Part shown: positions 16,562 through 24,281 of the stretch, piece by piece
Position numbering within the stretch: position 1 is the first letter of the stretch
How the letters are laid out: the number at the start of each line of letters is the position of its first letter
The notes under the pieces: generated by a model
Told to the model about the DNA's origin: nothing
What the model saw: only the letters and a program-made list of their open reading frames with translations
Databases searched by the model: none
Program-made: the position numbers and the translations under genes
Origin: an uncultured Collinsella sp.
GTDB lineage: Bacteria; Actinomycetota; Coriobacteriia; Coriobacteriales; Coriobacteriaceae
Length of the DNA: 64,000 nt
Assembly: GCA_958407995.1 (NCBI GenBank)
Contig: CATYJU010000003.1
Span: 20,387 to 84,386, forward strand
Direction of reading: 5' to 3'

Positions 16562-16608
16562 AGGCGGAAGACGCTGACGCAAAAGAGCCGCTGGCCGCAT
16601 ACCTAGAG

Positions 16609-16650
16609 CAATGCCCCGTCCACGTGATTGCGTGGGCGGGGCATTGTCAT
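16609..16650 (+). terminator. Hairpin terminator of the PTS operon
   Basis: A 16-bp stem (CAATGCCCCGTCCACG / CGTGGGCGGGGCATTG, one wobble) with a 6-nt loop. The following T-content is modest (TCATTTGG). Confidence 0.7.
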
Positions 16651-16832
16651 TTGGTAACGCGTTTTATCAAATATGGCATTTATCTGCGGTAATGTTCTTT
16701 TTCACCGCTGAGGGTGACATTTTATACCGCCTGCCGAACCGTGTGGAGACCTAACAACTTTTTAGGTCAGTGTTGTGCGTGTAGCAACTTCGCCCGGCCT
16801 CGCCTCTGGGCTGCCATGTGAGAGGGGATCTT

Positions 16833-18665
16833 ATGGCTCGACTGCACGTAATGGAACGCAGCCACGCTCAGGCCGTCATGGACGACCTGCACGATGCGCT
16901 TGGACGCCGTCTGGCGGTGAGTTCGCTCGCCCCGTGCCCTGTTGAGTTTACGGCGGCGCTCGTCAACCTGTGCTCCACCCAGAGCTGCGGCAAGTGCACG
17001 CCCTGCCGTGTGGGCCTGAGCGCGCTGAGCGATCTGCTCGCCGATGTGCTCGAGGGCCGCGCCGACGAGTCCACGCTCAATTTGATTGAGCGCACGGCCC
17101 GCACCATCTATCTTTCGAGCGATTGCGCCATCGGTTACGAGGCCGGTGCCATGGCGCTTACGGCTATCCGCGGTTTCCGCGACGATTTTGAGCACCATAT
17201 CCGCGAGCACTCCTGTGGCTTTGACCGCGAGGCCCGCGTCCCGTGCGTTTCGGGCTGCCCGGCGCACGTCGACATTCCCGGTTACATTTCGCTGGTCGAG
17301 GCCGGCCGCTATGCCGATGCCGTCAAGGTCATCCGCAAGAACAACCCGCTGCCGCTCGTTTGCGGCCTGGTGTGCGAGCATCCCTGCGAGATGCACTGCC
17401 GTCGCGGCATGGTCGACGATCCCATGAACATCCTCGCCCTCAAGCGTTTTGCCGTTGAGCACAGCGACCTCAACGATTACAAGCCCAGCGTGGCCGACAA
17501 CACCGGCAAGCGCATCGCCGTGATTGGCGGCGGTCCGGCCGGCCTTTCCTGCGCCTACTACCTGGCCGTGATGGGCCATAAGGTGACGATCTTTGAACAG
17601 CGTCATCACCTGGGTGGCATGCTGCGCTATGGCATTCCCTGCTACCGCCTGCCGCGCGAGCGCCTGCAGGCAGAGATCGACTGGATCTTGAGCGCCGGCA
17701 TCGACGTGGAACTCGACCACTCCGTCAACGGCGAGGAACTTGCCCGCCTGCGCGACGAGTTCGATGCCGTCTACCTGGCCATTGGCGCCCACAGCGATAA
17801 GAAGCTCGGCCTTCCGGGCGAGGAAGCGCTCGGCGTGGAGTCGGCCGTCAAGATGCTGCGCGCCATCGGCGACGACGAGCTGCCCGACCTGAGCGGCCAG
17901 CGCGTGTGCGTCATCGGCGGCGGCAACGTGGCCATGGACGTGGCGCGCTCCGCCGTGCGCTGCGGTGCCGAAAAGGTGAGCATCGTCTACCGCCGTCGCA
18001 TCTGCGACATGACGGCCCAGGACGCCGAGATCGCCGGCGCCCAGGCCGAGGGCTGCGAGGTGCTGGAGCTGACGGCCCCGCTCGCCATCGAGACGGGCGA
18101 GGACGGTCGCGTGAGCGGCCTGCGCGTGCAGCCGCAGATTATCGGCGAGCCCCGTCGTGGGCGTCCGGCCCCGCGTGCCGCCGCCACGCCCGAGCGCGTC
18201 ATTCCCTGCGAGCGCGTGTTTGTGGCCATTGGCCAGGACATCGATTCCAAGCCGTTTGAGGAGATGGGCATTGCCTGCAAGTGGGGCTGCGTGGTCACCG
18301 ACTCGGACGGTGCCGTGCCCAACTTCGACGGCCTCTTTAGCGGCGGCGACTGCCAGACCGGCCCCGCCACCGTTATCCGCGCCATCAACGCCGGCCGCGT
18401 GGCTTCGGCAAATATCGACCGCTACCTGGGCTTCGACCACAAGATCAAGCTCGACGTGGAGCTGCCGACCGTCCAGTTTAAGGGCAAGCACGAGTGCGGC
18501 CGCTGCGAGCTGGGCGAGCGCGAGGCCGGCGAGCGTATTCACGATTGGAATCTGGTCGAGCAGGGTCTCACCGAGCAGGAGGCGCGCCAGGAGGCGAGCC
18601 GCTGCCTGCGTTGCGATCACTTTGGCTTTGGCGCGTTCCGCGGAGGGAGGAACCTGGAATGGTAG
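16833..18665 (+). CDS. NuoF-like/GltD-like FAD oxidoreductase of the hydrogenase operon
   Basis: A 610-aa fusion. The N-terminus (~1-110) is the C-terminal [4Fe-4S] helix bundle of NuoF/HydB-type subunits (SCGKCTPCRVG, ~50). A Fer4_20/DPD-type region follows with four-cysteine clusters (CVSGCPAHVDIPGY; CGLVCEHPCEMHC). Next is a GltD-type dinucleotide oxidoreductase with FAD loop GGGPAGLSC (~232) and NAD(P)H loop GGGNVAMD (~364). ATG 16833 follows AGAGGGGA. The TAG overlaps the start of the hydrogenase gene, so the two are coupled. It probably links NAD(P)H to the hydrogenase. It lacks the FMN/NADH Rossmann domain of true NuoF. Confidence 0.85.
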   Translation: MARLHVMERSHAQAVMDDLHDALGRRLAVSSLAPCPVEFTAALVNLCSTQSCGKCTPCRVGLSALSDLLADVLEGRADESTLNLIERTARTIYLSSDCAIGYEAGAMALTAIRGFRDDFEHHIREHSCGFDREARVPCVSGCPAHVDIPGYISLVEAGRYADAVKVIRKNNPLPLVCGLVCEHPCEMHCRRGMVDDPMNILALKRFAVEHSDLNDYKPSVADNTGKRIAVIGGGPAGLSCAYYLAVMGHKVTIFEQRHHLGGMLRYGIPCYRLPRERLQAEIDWILSAGIDVELDHSVNGEELARLRDEFDAVYLAIGAHSDKKLGLPGEEALGVESAVKMLRAIGDDELPDLSGQRVCVIGGGNVAMDVARSAVRCGAEKVSIVYRRRICDMTAQDAEIAGAQAEGCEVLELTAPLAIETGEDGRVSGLRVQPQIIGEPRRGRPAPRAAATPERVIPCERVFVAIGQDIDSKPFEEMGIACKWGCVVTDSDGAVPNFDGLFSGGDCQTGPATVIRAINAGRVASANIDRYLGFDHKIKLDVELPTVQFKGKHECGRCELGEREAGERIHDWNLVEQGLTEQEARQEASRCLRCDHFGFGAFRGGRNLEW

Positions 18666-20470
18666 AGCCCAACAACACCACCGTCAGCGACAGCACCGAA
18701 AACGGAGCGCATAACATGGTCAAGCTCACTATCGATAATTGCGAGGTCGTGGTGCCCGAGCACACCACGATCCTGGATGCGGCCAAGTCCGTCGGCATCC
18801 AGATTCCCACCCTGTGCTACCTGCGCGATCTGAACGAGATCGGCGGTTGCCGCGTGTGCGTGGTCGAGGTCGAGGGCTGCGACCAGCTGGTTGCAGCCTG
18901 CAACAACTACGTGCTCGACGGCATGGTGGTCCATACCAACAGTCCCAAGGCCCGCGAGGCCCGTCGCACCAACGTGCAGCTGCTGCTGTCCCAGCACGAC
19001 TCGCGCTGTACGAGCTGTGTGCGCAGCGGCAACTGCAACCTGCAGACCATCGCCAACGACCTTGGCATTTTCTATCTGCCGTATCAAAGGCATTTGGCGG
19101 GCGAGGGCTGGGATTTCGATTTTCCCATCATCCGCGAAAACGACAAGTGCATTAAATGCATGCGCTGCATCAAGGTGTGCGAGAGCGTGCAGGGCCTAGG
19201 GATTTGGGACCTGACCAACCGCGCCACGCATACCGCCGTGGGTACCCGCGGGCGCGCACCGATCGGCAAGACCGATTGCGTCGCGTGCGGCCAGTGCATT
19301 ACACATTGTCCGACGGGCGCCCTGCGCGAGCGCGACGATACCGAGACCGTGTTTGACGCGCTCGCTAATCCCGACAAGATCGTGCTGGTGCAGATCGCGC
19401 CGGCCGTGCGCAGCGCCTGGGGCGAGGAACTCGGCATATCTCGCGAGGAGGCCACCGTTGAGCGCCTGGCCTGCGCGCTGCGCCGCGTGGGCTTTGAGTA
19501 CGTGTTCGACACCGATTTCTCGGCCGACCTCACCATTATGGAGGAGGGATCCGAACTGATCGAGCGCCTGGGCACCGCCGCCAAGGGCGAGGGCGACAGC
19601 CGCGGCTGGCCCATGTTTACGAGCTGCTGCCCGGGCTGGGTGCGCTTTGTGAAGGCGCGCTATCCGGAGTTTGTCGACAGCCTGTCCACGTCCAAGTCGC
19701 CGCAGCAGATGTTCGGCGCTATCGCCAAGACCTACTACGCCAAGGTGCTGGGCGTGGAGTCCGAGCGCCTGTTCGTGGTGTCCGTTATGCCGTGCACGGC
19801 CAAGAAGGCCGAGTGCGCGCTGCCGAGCATGGTGGGCGAGGACGGCACGCCCGATGTGGACGTTGCGCTGACGGTGCGCGAGATGGTGCGCATGATCCGT
19901 GCGAGCCACGTGAGCGTTGACACGCTGGTCGAGGAGCCGCTCGATACGCCGCTGGGCTTTGGCACGGGCGCGGGCGTGATCTTTGGCGCCACGGGCGGCG
20001 TGATGGAGGCAGCCGTGCGCTCGGCATATTACCTGGTGACGGGCAAGAACCCCGATGCGGACTTCTTTACCGATGTGCGCGGCCTGGACGGCTGGAAAGA
20101 AGCCGTCGCCGATATCGATGGCACCAAGGTGCGCGTCGCCGTGGCGCACGGGCTGGGTAACGCCGCCCGCCTGCTCGACGCGATTCGCGACGGCCGTGCG
20201 AGCTATGACTTCGTCGAGGTCATGGCGTGCCCGGGCGGCTGCGTCGGTGGCGGCGGTCAGCCCATCCACGACGGCTGCGAGCTGGCGGCCGAGCGCGGCC
20301 AGGTGCTGTGGGGCCTGGATGCCGCTGCGGACATTCGCTTCTCGCACGAGAACCCCGATGTTCAGGCGTGCTACCGCGAGTTTTTGGGCGCGCCGCTCTC
20401 GCCGCTGGCCGAGGAGTTGCTGCATACCGACCATCACGCCTGGTCGATGCCTAACGAGGGGAAGTGCTAA
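18659..20470 (+). CDS. [FeFe] hydrogenase, NADH-type group A
   Basis: The 603-aa catalytic subunit starts with a [2Fe-2S] plant-ferredoxin-like domain (CYLRDLNEIGGCRVCVVEV), then the NuoG-type cluster region (CTSCVRSGNCNLQ) and two [4Fe-4S] motifs (CIKCMRCIKVC; CVACGQCITHCP). The H-cluster domain has all three signatures: TSCCPGW (~321), MPCTAKKAE (~377) and MACPGGCVGGGGQP (~522). It evolves or oxidises H2 with electrons from the upstream flavoprotein. ATG 18659 has GGAGGGAGG and overlaps the previous stop; ATG 18716 (MVKLTIDN) is an alternative that starts at the ferredoxin domain. HydE/F/G maturases are not in this window. Confidence 0.94.
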   Translation: MVEPNNTTVSDSTENGAHNMVKLTIDNCEVVVPEHTTILDAAKSVGIQIPTLCYLRDLNEIGGCRVCVVEVEGCDQLVAACNNYVLDGMVVHTNSPKAREARRTNVQLLLSQHDSRCTSCVRSGNCNLQTIANDLGIFYLPYQRHLAGEGWDFDFPIIRENDKCIKCMRCIKVCESVQGLGIWDLTNRATHTAVGTRGRAPIGKTDCVACGQCITHCPTGALRERDDTETVFDALANPDKIVLVQIAPAVRSAWGEELGISREEATVERLACALRRVGFEYVFDTDFSADLTIMEEGSELIERLGTAAKGEGDSRGWPMFTSCCPGWVRFVKARYPEFVDSLSTSKSPQQMFGAIAKTYYAKVLGVESERLFVVSVMPCTAKKAECALPSMVGEDGTPDVDVALTVREMVRMIRASHVSVDTLVEEPLDTPLGFGTGAGVIFGATGGVMEAAVRSAYYLVTGKNPDADFFTDVRGLDGWKEAVADIDGTKVRVAVAHGLGNAARLLDAIRDGRASYDFVEVMACPGGCVGGGGQPIHDGCELAAERGQVLWGLDAAADIRFSHENPDVQACYREFLGAPLSPLAEELLHTDHHAWSMPNEGKC

Positions 20471-20472
20471 CG

Positions 20473-21528
20473 ATGCGCGCGTTTGATGTTGAGATGACGC
20501 GCCGGGGGTTTGCCTCGGCGCTCGCCGTGGGCGCGTTGTCGCTTGCGCTCGCGGGCTGTGGCGGCGGGGCTGTCGGTGCCGGGTCCGCCGCGGGCTCGGC
20601 TGCCACGGACGGCGCCGGTGCTGCTGCGGAGCCGGTTGAGGTGCACGTCGCCTCGCTCAAGGGCCCGACGTCGATCGGTCTGGTGAGGTTTATGGACCAG
20701 GCGGCGAGCGGCGAGACGGATAACGAGTTCGACTTTGTGATCAGCGCCGCAGCCGACGAGATCGTGCCCAAGGTCATTCAGGGCGATGTCGATATCGCCC
20801 TAGTGCCCGCCAACGTGGCGAGCGTGCTCTACAACAAGACCGAGGGCGCGGTGCAGGTCATCGACATCAACACGCTGGGCGTGCTGAGCGTTGTGACGGG
20901 CGATGCGAGTGTGGCCTCGTTTGGCGATCTGGCGGGCCATACCGTCTATATGACGGGCAAGGGCACCACGCCGGAGTACGTCATGAACTACCTGCTGGAG
21001 CGCGCGGGCCTGACCGGCCAGGTGACGCTCGAGTTTAAGAGCGAGCCCACCGAGGTGCTGTCGGCCCTGCTTTCCGATCCGTCTGCTGTGGGCGTGCTGC
21101 CCGAGCCGTTCAAGACCGCCGCCATCGCCAAGAGCGAAGGCAAGCTGTCGGCTCCGGTAAGTCTGACCGATGTGTGGGATGAGCTGGCAGGTGACACGGG
21201 CTCGCGCCTGCTGACGGGCGTGACCGTGGTACGCCGCGCGTTTGCCGAGGAGCATCCCGACGCCGTGGCGGAATTCTTGCGCTGCCATGAGGCGAGCGTG
21301 AAAGCCGTCAATGCGGCGCCGGCAGATTGGGCTCAGGCCGTGGTCGATGCGGGCATCGTGGATAACGCCACGATTGCCGAAAAGGCGATTCCCGGGTGCA
21401 TGCTCGTGTGCCAGACGGGGAAGGATATGAAGGCGGCGCTCGGTGGGTACCTGCAGGTGCTGGCCGATGCGGACGCGAGCGCCGTGGGCGGCAAGCTCCC
21501 GGCTGACGATTTCTACTACATGGAGTAG
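20473..21528 (+). CDS. ABC transporter substrate-binding lipoprotein (NMT1/TauA-like)
   Basis: A 351-aa lipoprotein. The signal has a twin-arginine-like RRGF, a hydrophobic core and lipobox LAGC (Cys29). The mature part is a periplasmic-binding-like fold of the NMT1/TauA/SsuA type (ASLKGPTSIGLVRFMD; GDVDIALVPANVASVLY; LPEPFKTAAI). The ligand cannot be read from sequence; relatives bind sulfonates, thiamine precursors or small organic ions. ATG 20473 lies 2 nt after the hydrogenase stop with GAGGGGAAG upstream. It is followed after 3 nt by a permease-ATPase fusion, so the transporter is translated in series with the hydrogenase. Confidence 0.85.
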   Translation: MRAFDVEMTRRGFASALAVGALSLALAGCGGGAVGAGSAAGSAATDGAGAAAEPVEVHVASLKGPTSIGLVRFMDQAASGETDNEFDFVISAAADEIVPKVIQGDVDIALVPANVASVLYNKTEGAVQVIDINTLGVLSVVTGDASVASFGDLAGHTVYMTGKGTTPEYVMNYLLERAGLTGQVTLEFKSEPTEVLSALLSDPSAVGVLPEPFKTAAIAKSEGKLSAPVSLTDVWDELAGDTGSRLLTGVTVVRRAFAEEHPDAVAEFLRCHEASVKAVNAAPADWAQAVVDAGIVDNATIAEKAIPGCMLVCQTGKDMKAALGGYLQVLADADASAVGGKLPADDFYYME

Positions 21529-21531
21529 CCC

Positions 21532-22908
21532 GTGCGTGCGTTTGCTCGACAAATGACAGAGCGTATGAAGGCGGTGGCGGCAGCGGGTGCCGTCGCCGCC
21601 TTTTGGCTTGCCGTGTGGGTGCTGGTGGCGGGTCTCGTGGCGCAGCCGCTGATTTTGCCGGGGCCGGGCGCTGTTGCGGTGGCGTTGCTGCGCCTGGTGT
21701 GCGATGCCAGCACGTGGGCGATTCTGATGGGCTCGGGTGTGCGGATTCTGGGCGGGCTGGCGCTTGCCGCGGTGTGCGGCGGCGTGCTGGCGGGAGTCTC
21801 GGTGCGGTCGCGTGCGTTTGCGCACATGGTGGCTCCGGCACTGTCGTTTGTAAAGGCGACGCCGGTTGCCTGCGTGGTGGTCCTGCTGCTCATTTGGTTG
21901 GGGTCGGCACGTGTGAGCATCGCGGCGGTCTTTTTGATGGCGCTGCCGGGCGTATATTTCTCGCTGGTCGAGGGTTTGACGCAGGTTGATCAGTCACTGG
22001 AGCAGATGTTTCGTCTGCATGGAGTGCGGGGCTGGCGACTGTTTTGCGCTCACACCTGGCGCGAAGTCCTGCCGTTTGTGCTTTCGTGCGCCCGCGCCGT
22101 GATCGGCATGAGTTGGAAGGCCGGTGTGGCGGCGGAGCTCATCGGCATGGCGACGGGCACCGTGGGTGAGCGCATCTATCAGGCAAAGCTTTTGATTGAG
22201 ACGGCTGATCTGCTGGCTTGGACCGTGCTGGTCGTTGCCGCCTCGTGGGCTTGTGAGCGCGTGCTGGTGTGGCTGCTGCGGGTTTCGGGACCCGTGGCGT
22301 GGCGCGTGGCCGTGCGGGCGCATGGGCATGGATTGCGCGGGCGTGCGGGGGCTGCGAGCGATAGCGCTGCGGCGGAGCTTGCGCTTGCCGTGGGCGATCG
22401 CGCGCCCTGGGCGCCGGCGCTGGATGGTCTGGTGCTCAACGTGCCCGCGGGTGGGCGTATCTGTGTGATGGGCGCTTCGGGCATGGGCAAGTCGACGCTG
22501 CTTTCGTTGGCAGCGGAGGAGTGCGCGCCGTGCTCCATGGTGTTTCAGGATGTACGCCTGGTAGAGGGCGCCTCGGCTTTGGATAACGTGCTGGTGTGCG
22601 CCGACGCGCGCGTGGACGCCTCGAGTGCCGCGGCCCTGTTGCGCCTGCTGGTGCCGGGGGTCGATGTGCATGCTCGTGTGGCCGAGCTCTCGGGCGGGCA
22701 GCGCCGTCGCGTCGAGATTGCCCGAGCCCTGCTGTGTCCGGGCGGCGCAGTGATTCTGGACGAGCCCTTTACCGGCCTAGATACCGCTGCGCGCGACGCA
22801 TGCGCCGAGGTTGTGCTCGACTTGCTCGACGGCCGCATGCTGTTGCTTGCTACGCACGATGCCGTCGACGCTCAGGCCCTCAATATCTCGGACATCATCA
22901 CGCTCTAA
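21532..22908 (+). CDS. ABC transporter permease fused to its ATPase
   Basis: A 458-aa fusion. Residues ~1-255 are a TauC/SsuC-type permease with about six membrane helices and the cytoplasmic EAA-like loop (LTQVDQSLEQMFRLHGVRGWRLF). Residues ~270-458 are a compact ATPase with Walker A GASGMGKST (~314), Q-loop MVFQDVRL, signature LSGGQRRRVEIARAL (~386), Walker B VILDEPFTGLD (~407) and H-loop LLATHD. The ATPase is shorter than the usual ~250 aa. The start is GTG 21532, with GGAG overlapping the previous stop codon. In this family permease and ATPase are normally separate genes, so the fusion is unusual. It works with the lipoprotein upstream; the substrate is unknown. Confidence 0.85.
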   Translation: MRAFARQMTERMKAVAAAGAVAAFWLAVWVLVAGLVAQPLILPGPGAVAVALLRLVCDASTWAILMGSGVRILGGLALAAVCGGVLAGVSVRSRAFAHMVAPALSFVKATPVACVVVLLLIWLGSARVSIAAVFLMALPGVYFSLVEGLTQVDQSLEQMFRLHGVRGWRLFCAHTWREVLPFVLSCARAVIGMSWKAGVAAELIGMATGTVGERIYQAKLLIETADLLAWTVLVVAASWACERVLVWLLRVSGPVAWRVAVRAHGHGLRGRAGAASDSAAAELALAVGDRAPWAPALDGLVLNVPAGGRICVMGASGMGKSTLLSLAAEECAPCSMVFQDVRLVEGASALDNVLVCADARVDASSAAALLRLLVPGVDVHARVAELSGGQRRRVEIARALLCPGGAVILDEPFTGLDTAARDACAEVVLDLLDGRMLLLATHDAVDAQALNISDIITL

Positions 22909-22967
22909 ATACTTACTCAGCAACAAAATGATCCGTTTTTTCTCCGTCCCCATAGGGTTGGGTATGG

Positions 22968-23017
22968 TATTCTATCTGCGGGGTAATACTTAGGATTACC
23001 AAGTAATACCAACGCAG
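22968..23017 (+). promoter_or_regulatory. -10 box and palindromic operator before the antitoxin gene
   Basis: A TATTCT -10-like hexamer (22968-22973) is followed by a ~42-bp imperfect palindrome (22976-23017; ends CTGCG/CGCAG, inner TAATACTT/AAGTAATACC). A palindrome overlapping the transcription start fits autoregulation by a ribbon-helix-helix antitoxin. Confidence 0.5.
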
Positions 23018-23124
23018 TAGAAACAAACTCCAGATGCGGGCCAATCGGGTTGCCTTCACAGCCCGTCGCCCAGCCGCGTGGCCCGCATCTATCCGCACCA
23101 CCGTCGTTTCAAAAAGGAAGCGCC

Positions 23125-23346
23125 ATGGCAGAACACATGACCCCGGTTGTCGCGAAGGTCTTGCCCGAGGAAAAGGCGGCCTTCGCGGCGGCAACCCAAC
23201 TCGTAGGCACCACGCCGTCCAACGCCATCCGCATGTTCATCGCCGCCTTCAATCGCTGCGGCACCTTTCCGTTCGACATTTCGCCCAGCGGGGCCTTTGG
23301 CAAAGACTGTCCCCAACAGCTAGTCGTTGAAGAACGTCCCCAATGA
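23125..23346 (+). CDS. Orphan RelB/DinJ-family antitoxin-like protein
   Basis: A 73-aa protein with a ribbon-helix-helix pattern: a short strand VVAKVLPEE, helix KAAFAAATQLVG, then TTPSNAIRMFIAAFNRCGTFPFDIS, which matches the RelB/DinJ core. ATG 23125 has AAGGAAG upstream. No RelE/YafQ-type toxin lies next to it; the following gene is a CPBP membrane protease. The last ~13 residues are encoded by the first part of a tandem repeat (23308-23356), suggesting the original C-terminus, which normally contacts the toxin, was replaced. It may now be a solitary DNA-binding regulator. DNA binding is inferred from the family. Confidence 0.72.
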   Translation: MAEHMTPVVAKVLPEEKAAFAAATQLVGTTPSNAIRMFIAAFNRCGTFPFDISPSGAFGKDCPQQLVVEERPQ

Positions 23347-23356
23347 CTAGTCGTTG
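23308..23356. repeat. Tandem 27-bp-period repeat, family F, copy 2
   Basis: Two 22-bp units (23308-23329 and 23335-23356), starting TGTCCCC and CGTCCCC and ending CTAGTCGTTG, repeat with a 27-bp period. They encode the end of the antitoxin-like gene and run into the ribosome site region of the next gene. Confidence 0.7.
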
Positions 23357-23369
23357 GGAGGAGGTCGGC

Positions 23370-24281
23370 ATGCTCAATGCGCTGGTTTGGGCGCTTGCCT
23401 GTTTTGGCGTCGTCGCTGCCGATATTGTCCTGAGCATGGTTTTGTTCTCCGTGCTGGACATCGTGTCGGCGCTGACGGGTTTCCCGATCGACAACCTCGA
23501 TATTCAATGGTTTCAAGCCGTCGCTCAGACGGCGTCGTTTTTGATGGCGCTGCTATGGTGGCGTTATTTGTGGCCGCGGTCGTTTATCGCGCGCTGGCAA
23601 GGTGAGCGTCCGCTTGGCGGGGGAGTGCGTAGCGCGTGGAAGCGCATTGCCTGCGTTATCGTGATCGGCTTGGCACTGCAGGTGGTCGTTGGCTACGTGA
23701 CCGACGCCGTACTGTCATTGTTGCCCGAGGTCGCGGCCGATTACAGTGAACTTGTCGAGGAAACAGGCATGGGCGACACCAGCTATCTCGCCGTCCTGAC
23801 TACGGTGCTCGGCGCTCCGTTTTGCGAGGAGCTGCTGGTGCGCGGCATCATTTTTGAGTTTTCGCTCCGAGCGTTTAACCCGCAGTGCCGCCCACTTTGG
23901 AAGCGCCGGCGCCGCGCGAACGCGCAGGACGGCGCCATAGTGCCCTGGGCGGCCCCGAGTGCCTGGGGTGTCGCCGCGGCAATCGTGCTGCAGGCGGCGA
24001 TTTTCGGTTTTATGCACATGAACTGGGTGCAGGGTTGCTACGCGGGGGCCGCCGGCCTCATCTTTGGCTGGGTACTCGTGACCACCGGAAAGCTCCGCTA
24101 CACGATTCTGCTGCACTTTGCCTTTAATGCCGGGTCGTATCTCATGACGATGCTCTGGTTTGTGAACACGCCGCTCGACGTGGCAATTACGGTCGCTATC
24201 GCCGGCTTTGTGCTGGTAGAGGCGATGCGCTCGCTGCGCCACGCGTGTGGGATGGACGCAGCGAGCGCACCACTGCCCTAG
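23370..24281 (+). CDS. CPBP-family intramembrane metalloprotease
   Basis: A 303-aa polytopic membrane protein of the CPBP/ABI (CAAX protease and bacteriocin-processing) family. The three catalytic motifs are present: EELLVRG (Glu-Glu...Arg, ~152), FGFMHMNW (Phe-x3-His) and LHFAFNAGS (His-x3-Asn). About eight hydrophobic segments are visible. ATG 23370 is chosen because GGGAGGAGGT lies directly upstream; an in-frame ATG at 23343 lies within a repeat. Some family members process bacteriocin-like peptides or confer self-immunity, but no such peptide is visible nearby. It ends within the last codon of the convergent YgiQ gene. Confidence 0.87.
   Translation: MLNALVWALACFGVVAADIVLSMVLFSVLDIVSALTGFPIDNLDIQWFQAVAQTASFLMALLWWRYLWPRSFIARWQGERPLGGGVRSAWKRIACVIVIGLALQVVVGYVTDAVLSLLPEVAADYSELVEETGMGDTSYLAVLTTVLGAPFCEELLVRGIIFEFSLRAFNPQCRPLWKRRRRANAQDGAIVPWAAPSAWGVAAAIVLQAAIFGFMHMNWVQGCYAGAAGLIFGWVLVTTGKLRYTILLHFAFNAGSYLMTMLWFVNTPLDVAITVAIAGFVLVEAMRSLRHACGMDAASAPLP

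Noticed and set aside
13499..16600. Minus-strand frame of 1033 codons opposite EIICB and glvA
   Set aside because: It spans two well-supported plus-strand genes and has the Leu/Val/His/Gly composition of antisense frames in high-GC DNA.
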